Assembly: GCA_003599505.1 (NCBI GenBank)
Contig: QZKO01000010.1
Span: 1-58,679 of the forward strand
Source of the DNA: Nitrospiraceae bacterium
Lineage (GTDB): Bacteria > Nitrospirota > Thermodesulfovibrionia > UBA6902
Length of the DNA stretch: 58,679 bases
Direction: 5' to 3'
The notes beneath the pieces were generated by a model, which was given only the letters and a program-made list of their open reading frames with translations, ran no database searches and was not told the origin of the DNA. A program made the position numbers and the translations under genes. Below, in pieces: positions 1 through 8,402 of this stretch; position 1 is the first letter of the stretch, and each line of letters begins with the position of its first letter.

Positions 1-6
1 ATGTTT

Positions 7-423
7 TTATTTTTTAGCGATATCTCCATGTCCCCTTTTATTGCCGGTTTTAGTGATCTTGTTCAGATAGGATATTTTCTTTTTGTAGGACTGTATTTCC
101 TTCTCATACTTTTTCCTCAGTTCAAGTTTCTTCGATATCTCCTGCACTTCCTTATTCGATATGTGTTTGCTGATGACTTTTTTGCCATCCCGATATTTCA
201 GGTAAAAGTAGGAATATACTTTCCCCTTGTATCTCTTCTTCCTCTCGTTCAGAGAACCTTTTGGAAGCCCGGCTACAGACCTCTCAAGGCTGTCAAACAT
301 CTCCTGACAGCGTTTAAGTTCATCACCGAGCATCCCGCCTATGACCTTGTCTTTTTCCACCACTTTCATGCTGTTATTATGCTTTTTGTGGTGGAAAAGA
401 GCAAGGGCTTTGATCTGGGGCAA
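7..423 (-). CDS. Small basic protein resembling DUF6788
   Basis: A 138-residue, lysine-rich soluble protein with no signal peptide or membrane segment. The middle holds a LPKGSL stretch followed by a basic, aromatic segment (RYKGKVYSYFYLKYRDGKK), a pattern I associate with the DUF6788 family; the C-terminal third is probably coiled coil. The function is unknown. The TTG start at 423 is preceded by GGAG at a good distance; the first ATG is 18 codons further in (369). The opposite strand is also open over the same bases, but that reading lacks any family-like pattern. Confidence 0.55.
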   Translation of the reverse strand: MPQIKALALFHHKKHNNSMKVVEKDKVIGGMLGDELKRCQEMFDSLERSVAGLPKGSLNERKKRYKGKVYSYFYLKYRDGKKVISKHISNKEVQEISKKLELRKKYEKEIQSYKKKISYLNKITKTGNKRGHGDIAKK

Positions 424-436
424 TAACAGCTCCGAT

Positions 437-1618
437 CTATTCGGTCGTCCGTAATTTCTTTACCGCGTATCTGACAAGCTCCGAAAAATAGGCCGCGCCC
501 ACCCGCAGGGCCTCTTCGTCAAAGTCGAACCTCGGGCTGTGGGAAGGGGCGTTCTCCCGCCCTTTTATTCCTCCTCCGAACCTGACAAAACATCCCGGCG
601 TTTCCTGCAGGTAATAAGCGAAATCTTCACCCCCGAGCCCCGGGAACGGTATTAAAATCGTATTCTCCTTTCCAAGGAGCTCTTCAGAGACATGCTTTGC
701 AAAGCCGTAGGCCCTTTCTTCATTGATCACCGGGGGATAACCGGGCTTGAGGATAAACTGTATGTCCGCATCATGGAGAGAGGAAATGGAGGTTGTTATT
801 TTTTTAATCCTGTCGATCACCTGCAGCCTTATCAATTCATCCGTGGTCCTTATAGTCCCCTTTAATACGGCCCTCTCAGCAATGACATTATTCACTGTGC
901 CGGCCTTTATATATCCAACCGTTATTACAGCGGGGTGGAGGGGGTCGATGTTTCTTGAGATTATTATCTGAAGGTCCATGACAAGCTGGGCGGCAATCAG
1001 TACGGCATCGATGGTTTCATGAGGTCTTGCGGCATGTCCGCCTTTGCCGGTAACCCTTATTTCAAAGGCGTCGGTATAGGCTGTGTGAACGCCGGGTTTA
1101 AGCCCTATCTCTCCGGCAAGGTGATGCGTCTCAATGTGTCCTCCGAAGATCATGTCGACCCCGTTCAATACGCCCTGCTCAATCATCGGCCCGGCGCCGC
1201 CTTCGGTTTCTTCCGCGGGCTGGAAAATAAACACCACATTTCCCTCAGGGGGATTCTTGCTCAGGATTGCGGCAGCGCCTAATACAATCGCTATGTGACC
1301 GTCATGCCCGCAGGCGTGCATTGCCCCCTGGACCTGAGACGAGAATGGAAGGTTTGTTTCTTCGGCAACAGGCAAGGCGTCCATGTCAGCCCGCAATGCG
1401 ATAGTAGGGACATTTTGCCCCGCAGTTAATTTCCCCACAACCCCTGTGCGAGCGATCCCTGTTTTATGCTTGATGCCGAGCTCGTTGAGGGCATTAGAGA
1501 TAAGCTCTGCTGTCTTTTCTTCTTTATACGCGACCTCAGGATGCCGGTGAATTGCCCGCCTGATTTCTTTCATCCATTCATAGAGCTCTTCGTTTACTAT
1601 TTTTTTGATACTGTTCAT
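437..1618 (-). CDS. M20D-family amidohydrolase (N-acyl-amino acid / hippurate hydrolase type)
   Basis: A metal-dependent amidohydrolase of peptidase family M20D, which cleaves N-acyl groups from amino acids or related amides in the cytoplasm. The metal-binding motif HACGHDGH lies near residues 101-108, followed by QPAEET (catalytic and metal Glu, about 134-139), GGHIETHH, a central dimerisation domain beginning around VTGKGGHAARP, and a C-terminal SHSPRFDFDE segment that supplies the last metal His. About 393 residues, normal for the family. I start at 1618 because a GGAGAGG ribosome site lies 11 bases upstream; an in-frame codon 27 bases earlier is open but unsupported. The substrate cannot be read from the sequence. 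Confidence 0.9.
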   Translation of the reverse strand: MNSIKKIVNEELYEWMKEIRRAIHRHPEVAYKEEKTAELISNALNELGIKHKTGIARTGVVGKLTAGQNVPTIALRADMDALPVAEETNLPFSSQVQGAMHACGHDGHIAIVLGAAAILSKNPPEGNVVFIFQPAEETEGGAGPMIEQGVLNGVDMIFGGHIETHHLAGEIGLKPGVHTAYTDAFEIRVTGKGGHAARPHETIDAVLIAAQLVMDLQIIISRNIDPLHPAVITVGYIKAGTVNNVIAERAVLKGTIRTTDELIRLQVIDRIKKITTSISSLHDADIQFILKPGYPPVINEERAYGFAKHVSEELLGKENTILIPFPGLGGEDFAYYLQETPGCFVRFGGGIKGRENAPSHSPRFDFDEEALRVGAAYFSELVRYAVKKLRTTE

Positions 1619-1700
1619 CTGAAATTTTACCTCTCCAGGCAACAAATAAAATTCTCATCTCAGAGATAATTATTATAATCAATACACTTATATTTTAATC

Positions 1701-1802
1701 CATGCTGTAATCAGCATGTAAATAATTGTTGACAAAATACTTGAATTATGCGTTTAATATAGGGCAAATACCATAATTATGTATCTTATGATCATAATTA
1801 TG
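1701..1802. promoter_or_regulatory. Putative promoter with paired palindromes upstream of the small membrane gene
   Basis: This AT-rich gap holds a 7-bp inverted repeat CATGCTG/CAGCATG (1701-1718), a TTGACA -35-like hexamer (1729-1734) with TTTAAT 18 bases downstream, and two identical 10-bp palindromes CATAATTATG at 1772-1781 and 1793-1802. The palindrome starts are 21 bp apart, two helical turns, as expected for cooperative binding by a dimeric regulator. No regulator can be named. Confidence 0.4.
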
Positions 1803-1856
1803 TTTTTAATATACCTGTAACGGCATAAAATGAAACCCTTTAAAAGGGAGGGCGTC

Positions 1857-2027
1857 ATGTTATGGTTTATCCTGGGAGCAGTAGTCGGGAATCTTTTTGG
1901 CATGTTATTAATGGCAATTTTTACCGCCGGTAAAGGGAGTGAAAGAACGCGTGATGCTGCGCTATATGAAAATAACGAAGATGCTTACGGAAAGCATATT
2001 GCGGAGGGGCTGAAGACCGCAGATTGA
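1857..2027 (+). CDS. Small single-pass membrane protein (DUF3789-like)
   Basis: A 56-residue protein with an N-terminal hydrophobic helix (residues about 2-24, rich in Gly/Leu/Met) and a short charged tail ending in EGLKTAD. The LGAVVGNLFGMLLMAIFTAGK pattern is reminiscent of phage-associated DUF3789 proteins. I start at 1857 because GGGAGGG lies 4 bases upstream; an earlier ATG at 1830 has no ribosome site. Function unknown. It follows a palindrome-rich promoter region and precedes a helix-turn-helix gene in the same direction. Confidence 0.5.
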   Translation: MLWFILGAVVGNLFGMLLMAIFTAGKGSERTRDAALYENNEDAYGKHIAEGLKTAD

Positions 2028-2162
2028 CATAATAAGTTTAAACCGTTTTCTCCTTTTGTGATGTGGGCAATAGAATTTGATATTGCGCAAAAGGGGATTA
2101 TATTCTCCGGCATCAAAAGGACAGAAAAAAACACGGATATTGTAAAGGATGCTGATAACTAT

Positions 2163-2396
2163 ATGGCTAAACAGATAGGGAACATCAAGTTATATTCAGT
2201 CAGGGATTTGTGCAAGTCACTTGGAATCAATGAAAGGACCATCAGGGACTGGTTCAAAAAAGGAAGACTTAAGGGCGTAAAAATCGGGACTGAATGGCAT
2301 ATCACCGAAGATAATTTAAGTAAATTCTTCAATGAAGGTGAGAAGCTTGACTCCACAACAGCAAAAAAGGACCCACGGAAGGCCGTAAGTCCTTGA
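2163..2396 (+). CDS. Helix-turn-helix (excisionase/MerR-type) DNA-binding protein
   Basis: About 77 residues carrying one winged HTH of the excisionase/MerR type: YSVRDLCKSLGINERTIRDW forms the HTH, followed by FKKGRLKGVKIGTEWHI (the wing) and a helix EDNLSKFFNEGE. It probably binds DNA as a small regulator; no catalytic domain is attached. The reading frame is open back to 2058 (GTG, then ATG at 2061), but the conserved part begins right after the ATG at 2163. No integrase is nearby, so a role in excision is not supported. The gene ends just before the initiator tRNA on the other strand. Confidence 0.65.
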   Translation: MAKQIGNIKLYSVRDLCKSLGINERTIRDWFKKGRLKGVKIGTEWHITEDNLSKFFNEGEKLDSTTAKKDPRKAVSP

Positions 2397-2404
2397 TTTT
2401 TAAT

Positions 2405-2481
<77 letters not shown>

Positions 2482-2514
2482 ACATATTTACCTTACTTGA
2501 GACAGGCCTAAAAG

Positions 2515-3744
2515 TCAATTACCAGCGTGATGAGGAATGATTTTCAGGAACCTTCTCTTGCCGGCTTTGACAAGATATTCTCCTGTTGGCAATTTTTTAT
2601 CAGGGTCCTCAACCTTTTCATTATTCAAGCTAACGCCGCCCTGTTTAATCAGCCTTATCGCTTCGCCTGTGCTTTTGGTAATTCCCGCGAGTTTCAGTAT
2701 CTTTGGAAGCCATATATAAACGTCATCAGGCCCGAGCCTGAAAACCGGTATCTCGTCCGGGAGGCCTTTACCTTTAAAAATATGCTCAAACTCTTCTCTT
2801 GCCTTTATTGCCGCTTCCCTGCCGTGGTACCTTTCAACTATCTCCGAAGCGAGGGATTTCTTTGCCTCCATGGGATGCGCGGCGCCGCCCCCGATCCCAT
2901 TTTTCAGCGCGTTGAGTTCATTCAGGGATATATGACTGAGCAGTTCATAGTACCGGAGCATCAACCCGTCGCTGATCGACATGACCTTGCCGAACATCTC
3001 CTTCGGGGTCTCTGTAATGCCGATGTAGTTGCCGAGGCTCTTTGACATTTTTTTCACGCCGTCCGTGCCTTCCAGCAGAGGCATAATTACAAGCGCCTGC
3101 GGCTCCTGTCCATATTCCTGCTGCAGCTCCCGTCCCATTAAAAGATTAAACTTCTGGTCGGTGCCGCCGATCTCCACATCGGCCTTTAATGCCACGGAGT
3201 CGTAGCCCTGCAGCAGAGGATATATAAATTCATGAATGCCGATCGGACTATGGCTCTCAAACCGCTGTCTGAAATCCTCCCGCTCAAGCATCCGCGCGAC
3301 TGTCTGCTTTGCCTGAAGTCTGATGATCTCCATCGGGGTCAGCTTTTCAAGCCATTCGCTGTTGAATCTTACCTGCGTCTTTTCAGGCACAAGAATTTTA
3401 AAGACCTGCTCTTTGTAGGTTTCCGCGTTCTTCAGGACCTCCTCCTTTGTCAGGGGCTTCCTTATCTCCGACCTTCCCGTGGGGTCTCCTATCATGCCGG
3501 TAAGATCTCCGATTATCAGGACCACCTCGTGTCCCAGGTCCTGGAACTGCCGCATCTTCTCAAGGAGCACGGTATGACCCAGGTGAATGTCGGGCGCGGT
3601 AGGATCGAAACCGGCTTTAATCTTAAGGGGGACTTTTGTCTGATAAGAGCGCTCTATTTTCTTCAGGAGTCCGGTCTCAATAAGTATTTCAACAACGCCC
3701 CTTTTGATTATTTCTAATTGTTCCCCGGGTGTCAGCATTGTCAT
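2515..3744 (-). CDS. tyrS: Tyrosyl-tRNA synthetase
   Basis: This enzyme charges tRNA-Tyr with tyrosine in the cytoplasm. The class I signatures are present: HLGH at residues 54-57 (HIGH motif) and KMSKS in the segment [12 protein letters not shown]; the tyrosine-binding region [21 protein letters not shown] precedes it, and the C-terminal end (from about residue 345) is an S4 RNA-binding domain. About 409 residues, as in the TyrZ-like branch that has KMSKS rather than KFGKT. The start is uncertain: ATG at 3744 and ATG at 3738 are both plausible and neither has a clear ribosome site; the frame is open further upstream to 3852, but that stretch lies in a dispersed intergenic repeat. Confidence 0.95.
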   Translation of the reverse strand: MTMLTPGEQLEIIKRGVVEILIETGLLKKIERSYQTKVPLKIKAGFDPTAPDIHLGHTVLLEKMRQFQDLGHEVVLIIGDLTGMIGDPTGRSEIRKPLTKEEVLKNAETYKEQVFKILVPEKTQVRFNSEWLEKLTPMEIIRLQAKQTVARMLEREDFRQRFESHSPIGIHEFIYPLLQGYDSVALKADVEIGGTDQKFNLLMGRELQQEYGQEPQALVIMPLLEGTDGVKKMSKSLGNYIGITETPKEMFGKVMSISDGLMLRYYELLSHISLNELNALKNGIGGGAAHPMEAKKSLASEIVERYHGREAAIKAREEFEHIFKGKGLPDEIPVFRLGPDDVYIWLPKILKLAGITKSTGEAIRLIKQGGVSLNNEKVEDPDKKLPTGEYLVKAGKRRFLKIIPHHAGN

Positions 3745-3849
3745 AACAAAAAAGAATACAGGATTTTCAGCAGAAGATGCAAGATAATATCGCCGGCACG
3801 CGTCAGTACCCGGATAAAGATATGGTTTTTTGCTATAATTACAAAATTG

Positions 3850-3972
3850 CAAATCAAACCCGAATCTCGAAGCACGAAATACGAAACAAATTCAAATGAC
3901 CAAAATTCAAAACAAACCAATTTCAAACCTGTTTCGTATTTCGATATTCGTATTTCGGATTTTATATTTTAG
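3850..3972. repeat. Dispersed intergenic repeat of ATTTCG / CGAAATACGAA words
   Basis: This stretch is built from short interlocking words such as CGAAGCACGAAATACGAAAC and TTTCGTATTTCGATATTCG, which pair with one another across the segment. Similar text occurs between genes in many metagenomic Nitrospirota-like and deltaproteobacterial genomes (from memory). It separates the divergently transcribed tyrS and TPR genes and runs right up to the TPR start codon. Confidence 0.5.
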
Positions 3973-3975
3973 ACT

Positions 3976-5037
3976 ATGAGCCTGCTTGCCGATTTACTCT
4001 CAAAGATAAAGCCGCCCCGGACAGCGACGGACATCCCGCCTAATCTGAGAAATATCGTGCAATCCTCCGCCCGGAAATCAGTTAACCGGAGAAGGACCGT
4101 CCTGTTGTCCGTGTTGTTTGCAACCGCGGTGCTGACCGGCTTTTTTGTGGTTTATTTAACAAAATCACTCCCGGAAAAATCGGCCGGCAACATAAGGATG
4201 TCCCCACGGGAAAGAGCTGTAACCTCTGAACAAGCACAGGTCGCAGCGCACATGACAAATGATAATAAAGACAAACCCTTTGCATCACCCGTAGGGGCGG
4301 GTTTTAAACCCGCCCCTTTTCCTGAACAAAAAGAGAAACCTGCCGAAACCGTCAAGCCCTCAGGACCGGATGAGAAAGCGCTAAAGGCGCCGGACATGCT
4401 GCCGGGTCCTGAACAGGTTATTGTCAGGCAGGAAAGCCCCGCCCTGCAGTTTAAACAGGAGGCCGGACCGTCGCAGGACGCCTGGTTATACAGCGCCCGT
4501 GAGCTTGAGATGAGAAATGACTACCAGGGGGCTATTGGCTATTATAAAAAAATCCTGGAAGCGGACAGCGATAACTTTAAGACCATGAACAATATCGCGT
4601 ATCTGTATCTGAAAATGGGGTTGACGGAAGAGGCCGTTAAATATTCCCGCATGTCTTTGGAGGTAAACAGGGATTATGTGCCTGCGTTAATCAATATGGG
4701 AATCGCTTCCGCAAAGTCCGGCAATCTTGCTGATGCGGAAGAGCGCTTGACTCACGCCCTGGAGCTTGATCCGGACAACCAGGACATCCTGTTCAACCTC
4801 GCCCTGCTCTATGAAAAACAGACTGACTATCCCAGAGCATCCGGATATTTCTCAAGGCTTGCCGGATCAGGAAGCGTATCAGGCTCCCTGGGTCTCGCGC
4901 GCGTTCATGAAAAACAGGGAAATACTGAAGAAGCGCTGAAGCTTTACAGAACTGCTTACGCTGACAGTTCTATTGATGACAAAACACGCGCGGATGTGAA
5001 GCGGAGGATCATATTACTGTCGGGTAAACCCCGTTAG
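3976..5037 (+). CDS. Membrane-anchored TPR protein, MshN/PilF-like
   Basis: A 353-residue protein with a short cytoplasmic start, one membrane helix (about 42-63), a Pro/Glu/Lys-rich linker and a C-terminal TPR array (about 165-350; for example DYQGAIGYYKKILEADSDN and NLADAEERLTHALELDPDN). It is probably a periplasmic scaffold. The N-terminal layout and the nearby ExeA-type ATPase and GspF-type genes recall MshN of the MSHA pilus system. The linker contains VGAGFKPAP, encoded by a palindromic repeat inserted in frame (4291-4319). The neighbouring secretion genes are on the opposite strand beyond a vapBC module. Family membership is good; exact role is inference. Confidence 0.7.
   Translation: MSLLADLLSKIKPPRTATDIPPNLRNIVQSSARKSVNRRRTVLLSVLFATAVLTGFFVVYLTKSLPEKSAGNIRMSPRERAVTSEQAQVAAHMTNDNKDKPFASPVGAGFKPAPFPEQKEKPAETVKPSGPDEKALKAPDMLPGPEQVIVRQESPALQFKQEAGPSQDAWLYSARELEMRNDYQGAIGYYKKILEADSDNFKTMNNIAYLYLKMGLTEEAVKYSRMSLEVNRDYVPALINMGIASAKSGNLADAEERLTHALELDPDNQDILFNLALLYEKQTDYPRASGYFSRLAGSGSVSGSLGLARVHEKQGNTEEALKLYRTAYADSSIDDKTRADVKRRIILLSGKPR
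4291..4319. repeat. GTAGGGGCG palindromic repeat, copy 1 (inside the TPR gene)
   Basis: A near-perfect palindrome with arms AGGGGCGGGTTT and AAACCCGCCCCT. It is read in frame as VGAGFKPAP within the linker of the TPR protein. An almost identical copy is in queA (26093-26121) and diverged copies lie at 57066-57092 and 58284-58310. Confidence 0.85.
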
Positions 5038-5089
5038 AAGACCGTAGTCCTGCGAGCCCGCCCTATAAGCTTTCAATTATTCCCCTTGT

Positions 5090-5119
5090 TTGACATTTCA
5101 CTAATAATATACATACAAT
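5090..5119 (+). promoter_or_regulatory. Sigma-70-type promoter of vapBC
   Basis: TTGACA (5090-5095) and TACAAT (5114-5119) are 18 bases apart, and the vapB ribosome site GGGAGG follows about 13 bases after the -10 element. This is one of the clearest promoter matches in the window and fits an autoregulated toxin-antitoxin operon. Confidence 0.7.
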
Positions 5120-5145
5120 GAATACATATCAGGGAGGTGCATAAC

Positions 5146-5385
5146 ATGCGTGCAACATTAAACATACCCGACGACCTCGTTTCTGAAGTTCAGAAGCTTT
5201 CCGGCGAGAAGTCCAAAACAAATGCCATCGTTACCGCCATGAAGGCATTTATAAGACAGAAAAAAATCAAAGAGCTTATCGCGCTTAGAGGCAAAGTGCA
5301 GATTGATTATGACTGGCAGAAGGAAGAAGAGCGTGAAATGAAGGCGCAAAAGGAGCGGGAGAAGCTGCATGGAAGAAAAAAGTAA
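5146..5385 (+). CDS. vapB: VapB-type antitoxin
   Basis: A 79-residue antitoxin of the type II VapB family. The N-terminus MRATLNIPDDLVSEVQKLSG is the ribbon-helix-helix DNA-binding half, followed by SKTNAIVTAMKAFIRQKK; the charged C-terminal tail (KEEEREMKAQKERE) would wrap the toxin. The ATG at 5146 has GGGAGG 7 bases upstream; a GTG at 5137 lies inside that ribosome site and is not used. It overlaps vapC by 17 bases, so the pair is translationally coupled, and it most likely represses its own promoter at 5090-5119. Confidence 0.85.
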   Translation: MRATLNIPDDLVSEVQKLSGEKSKTNAIVTAMKAFIRQKKIKELIALRGKVQIDYDWQKEEEREMKAQKEREKLHGRKK

Positions 5386-5764
5386 AGGCATATTGGCTGA
5401 CACAAGCATATGGATAGAGTTCTTCAAGCCGGGAACGCCGATGGGCAAAAAGCTTGAGTCGCTTATAATCAGGAACTCCGCATCGACCTGCGGCATTATC
5501 CTTTTTGAACTTCTGCAGGGAGTAAGGTCAGAGGCAGAAAAAATAAAAATATCGGACGCGCTGTCGAACATCCCGTATCTTGAGATGACGAGGCCTTTAT
5601 GGCAGAAATCAGCGGACATGTCCGCATCTTTGAAAAGAAAAGGATTAACCTTGCCTCTGTCGGATATCATCGTCGCAGCCATAGCCATAGAACATAATCT
5701 CTCAGTGTTTACTCTCGATAAACATTTTGAGCAGATACCGGGAGTGAAGATATATAAAATCTGA
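5369..5764 (+). CDS. vapC: VapC-type PIN-domain toxin ribonuclease
   Basis: A 131-residue PIN-domain endoribonuclease, the toxin partner of the preceding VapB. The acidic metal-binding residues are all present: D11 in LADTSIWIEF, E47 in LFELLQG, D99 in LPLSDIIVAAIA and D117 in FTLDKHF. The length is typical, and it appears intact. Members cut tRNA or rRNA; the target here is unknown. The module sits between the TPR gene and the ATPase/GspF pair, so it may have been inserted into a formerly continuous secretion gene group. Confidence 0.88.
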   Translation: MEEKSKGILADTSIWIEFFKPGTPMGKKLESLIIRNSASTCGIILFELLQGVRSEAEKIKISDALSNIPYLEMTRPLWQKSADMSASLKRKGLTLPLSDIIVAAIAIEHNLSVFTLDKHFEQIPGVKIYKI

Positions 5765-5822
5765 GCAGTGAGATAGACGCCGCGAGCCCCGGCCTTTCCC
5801 CGCCCCCTTATATCATATACCT

Positions 5823-7091
5823 CTACTGCCCGCCTGCCTTTGCCACATCCATCACATCCACAACCTCTTCCGATATCCACCGTCTTTCTCCTTCAAAAGG
5901 GACCTCATACCAGCGCATATTGTTTCCGTCGGCGTATTCCTGGAGGACTATCATCTGGACTCCTTTTGACGACCATCCTGTCCGTATCGAATCAAGGGCG
6001 GGTTTTTCCCTGATATTCGCTACATCGACTTTTACAGAGACTATTTTGAAAGAAGGAATTTCCCTGCCCGCCGTGGGATGGTCAAGGACGGCGCTCTTTG
6101 CGGGAACGGCGACCGGCCCGGCGGGTTTGGGAACAGGGTCCACACCCGCTGCCTTTATCGCGTCCGCGGGCGTGCCCGGGTCATTCCGGTGAATGAGCAT
6201 GCCGCCGGCAGCAATAATTAACAGCAGAAGAGCGGCGACGCCCGCTGAAAAAGGTCCAATCCTGTACCACGGGTACAGTCGCATTTCACTGTGGTTCAGA
6301 CTCTTGACGGCATGGAATATATGTCCCGGCAGAAGCACCTTGCTCTCCTCAAGGTACGCGGCCATGAGCGACCTTGACATCAGCATGTTAATAAGCCTCG
6401 GGACGCCTTTTGAAAGTCTGTGGGCAAGGCGGCCGGCTTTATTATGGATCTGCAGGCCCTGTTTGCCTGCCTTGATGAGCCGGTAATTTATGTAGTCAAG
6501 TGTTTCATCAGCGCTAAAGTGCCTGAGATGCACCCGCGTCGTTATCCTCTGGTTGAGCTGCCTCAGTTTTTCCGAGGTCAGCTTCGGTTCAAGCTCAGGC
6601 TGCCCGAGGAGGATAATCTGGAGAAGCTTGTCCTTGTCCGTTTCGAGGTTCGAGAGAAGCCGCAGCTCCTCAAGTGTTTCTTCCGGAAGGTTCTGCGCCT
6701 CATCTACGATAATAATCACCCGCCTGCCTTCCAGGGATTTGCGGGTCATAAAATCCCGCAAGGCCTTTATTACCTCATTCTTGTTCCCTTTCCCTGCGTC
6801 GATAGCGAGGTCTTCCGCGACTGAAAAAAGGAATTCTTCCGGGGCAAGTCTCGGGGTGAGGACAATCGCGATCTCGGCCCTGTCCTTCCATTTCTCCAGA
6901 AATACCTTGAGGAGGGTCGTCTTGCCGGTCCCGGGATCGCCTATAACAAGAATAAACCCCTCTTTCTGGTCTATCGAGTAGTCCATCATGAGAAGCCCTT
7001 CATTGTGGCCTGAAGAGGGGTAAAAATAAGCGGGGTCCGGAGTTAATTTAAAGGGGTCTTCTTTTAATCCGAAGAAGCCGAGGAAGTCCAT
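5823..7091 (-). CDS. ExeA/MshM-type AAA ATPase with C-terminal SH3-like domain
   Basis: A 422-residue inner-membrane ATPase of the general secretion pathway A family. The N-terminal AAA part has Walker A GDPGTGKTT (51-59) and Walker B IIIVDEAQ (about 126-133), then a helical lid; a membrane helix follows near 280-298, and the periplasmic end is an SH3-like domain (NIREKPALDSIRTGW...) of the kind that binds peptidoglycan. Such proteins help secretin or pilus complexes cross the cell wall. Its ATG overlaps the stop of the upstream GspF-type gene by one base, so the two are co-transcribed and coupled. Confidence 0.85.
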   Translation of the reverse strand: MDFLGFFGLKEDPFKLTPDPAYFYPSSGHNEGLLMMDYSIDQKEGFILVIGDPGTGKTTLLKVFLEKWKDRAEIAIVLTPRLAPEEFLFSVAEDLAIDAGKGNKNEVIKALRDFMTRKSLEGRRVIIIVDEAQNLPEETLEELRLLSNLETDKDKLLQIILLGQPELEPKLTSEKLRQLNQRITTRVHLRHFSADETLDYINYRLIKAGKQGLQIHNKAGRLAHRLSKGVPRLINMLMSRSLMAAYLEESKVLLPGHIFHAVKSLNHSEMRLYPWYRIGPFSAGVAALLLLIIAAGGMLIHRNDPGTPADAIKAAGVDPVPKPAGPVAVPAKSAVLDHPTAGREIPSFKIVSVKVDVANIREKPALDSIRTGWSSKGVQMIVLQEYADGNNMRWYEVPFEGERRWISEEVVDVMDVAKAGGQ

Positions 7092-8311
7092 TATTTTTTC
7101 CCTATTTCCGAAATAAGATCGTATATCGGCGACATCAGTCCAAGTATGATTATAAGGAATATGGAGCCTATTATCACGATAATAATCGGCTCTATCATCT
7201 TCCCCATTTTCTGTGAAATGTCGTCAAGTTTTTTCAGATAATATTCCGACAGATAATTGAGCTGCTCATTAAGGTTCCCGGTCGACTCCCCGATGGATAT
7301 CATGCGGACGACCAGGTTCGGGAACAAAGCTTCATGCCTTTTGACCGCGTCGCTGATTTTGCTTCCGAGCAGGATATTTTCCTTTATGTCGATGAGGGCC
7401 ATTCTGAATACGGAATTGTCTACAACGTTTATCATGATATCAAAAGACCTGTCGATTGTGACGCCCGACGTAACGAGTATTCTCAACTGCTCCGCAAAGA
7501 GGGCAAGGAGCTTGTTGGACAGGAGCATCTTCAGGACAGGGACCTTCAGTTTTACGGCATCCACATAATATCTTGTAGACTCTTTTTTTGTTAAAAACAT
7601 TACAAGGGCGTAAAACGCGAGGGGCGCGATCAGGAATACATACCAGTGTTTCTGGCTGAAACCGCTCACTGTAATAAGATATTGCGTGAGCGCCGGAAGC
7701 TTTACGTCCATGGAAGCAAAGAGAGAGCTCATTTTCGGCAGGACATAAATAAGCCAGAACAGCAGCGCGCCCATGGTGCCTACAAGCGCGAAAACGGGAT
7801 ATATCAGGGCCCTTATCATCGCGCTTCTTAAATCTTCCATCCTTTGAAGATGCACCGCGACCTCGGAAAGACTTTCATCCAGCTTTCCCGTCTCTTCGCC
7901 TACGGTAACCAGGTTGATGAAAATTTCAGGGAATATATCGCCGTGAGCGGCAAGCGCGGATGAAAAACTCGAACCCAGCTCAATGGCCCGTTTGACTTCA
8001 AGGAGCCTGGCGCCGAACCGTCTGTTATCGGTTGTCAGGGCGATGTCCGAGATGGAGGTCACAAGGGGAAGCCCCGCGCGGAGCATTACGGCAAGGCTGC
8101 TCGCGAATTCAATTACAGCGCCGGTCTTGACGCCCCATACCCTGAGTTTTTTCAGATAGAAGTCCGCGAGCCTGTGGGACTGGCGTATTTTGAGGATATG
8201 CAGACCTGAAGCCGAGATATTGTCGCAGGCGTGAACAGCGTCAACGTCTTCCACTATACCTTTTAATAACTCGCCGCTGTTATTGATTGCTTTATATGTA
8301 AAAAAAGGCAT
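7091..8311 (-). CDS. Type II secretion / type IV pilus platform protein (GspF/PilC family)
   Basis: A 406-residue polytopic inner-membrane protein with the duplicated T2SSF domain: first copy about 70-190 (FASSLAVMLRAGLPL...ALIYPVFALVGTMGALLFWL), second about 270-395 (FAEQLRILVTSGVTI...MIEPIIIVIIGSIFLIIILGLMSPIYDL). It is the platform on which the assembly ATPase works. The partner here is the ExeA-type ATPase directly downstream; no GspE, GspD or pilin gene lies in the window. The combination of F, ExeA and TPR genes resembles MSHA loci, with the rest presumably elsewhere. Confidence 0.9.
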   Translation of the reverse strand: MPFFTYKAINNSGELLKGIVEDVDAVHACDNISASGLHILKIRQSHRLADFYLKKLRVWGVKTGAVIEFASSLAVMLRAGLPLVTSISDIALTTDNRRFGARLLEVKRAIELGSSFSSALAAHGDIFPEIFINLVTVGEETGKLDESLSEVAVHLQRMEDLRSAMIRALIYPVFALVGTMGALLFWLIYVLPKMSSLFASMDVKLPALTQYLITVSGFSQKHWYVFLIAPLAFYALVMFLTKKESTRYYVDAVKLKVPVLKMLLSNKLLALFAEQLRILVTSGVTIDRSFDIMINVVDNSVFRMALIDIKENILLGSKISDAVKRHEALFPNLVVRMISIGESTGNLNEQLNYLSEYYLKKLDDISQKMGKMIEPIIIVIIGSIFLIIILGLMSPIYDLISEIGKK

Positions 8312-8368
8312 ACGCTACAATTATACTACAGAAATAAATCCGTCTGCATGAGAAAATGTATTTAACCG

Positions 8369-8397
8369 TTGCGGCTTCGAAGGCGCTTATTTATAAT
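8369..8397 (+). promoter_or_regulatory. Promoter of recN predicting a leaderless transcript
   Basis: TTGCGG (8369-8374) and a perfect TATAAT (8392-8397) are separated by 17 bases, and the recN ATG is only 5 bases after the -10 element. Transcription should therefore start on or next to the start codon. No ribosome-binding site is visible upstream of the ATG, which agrees with leaderless translation. Confidence 0.6.
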
Positions 8398-8402
8398 AGA
8401 CC

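Noticed and set aside
1-426. A 141-codon plus-strand reading opposite the DUF6788-like gene
   Set aside because: Its translation is a string of Phe/Leu/Ile with no family pattern, whereas the minus-strand product has recognisable motifs and a ribosome site.
2163-2396. Excisionase of an integrated element at the tRNA-fMet gene
   Set aside because: There is no integrase, no repeated tRNA end and no other phage gene near the tRNA.
5158-5880. A long minus-strand reading across vapBC
   Set aside because: It is antisense to two clearly recognisable, well-spaced toxin-antitoxin genes and contains no family-like segments.
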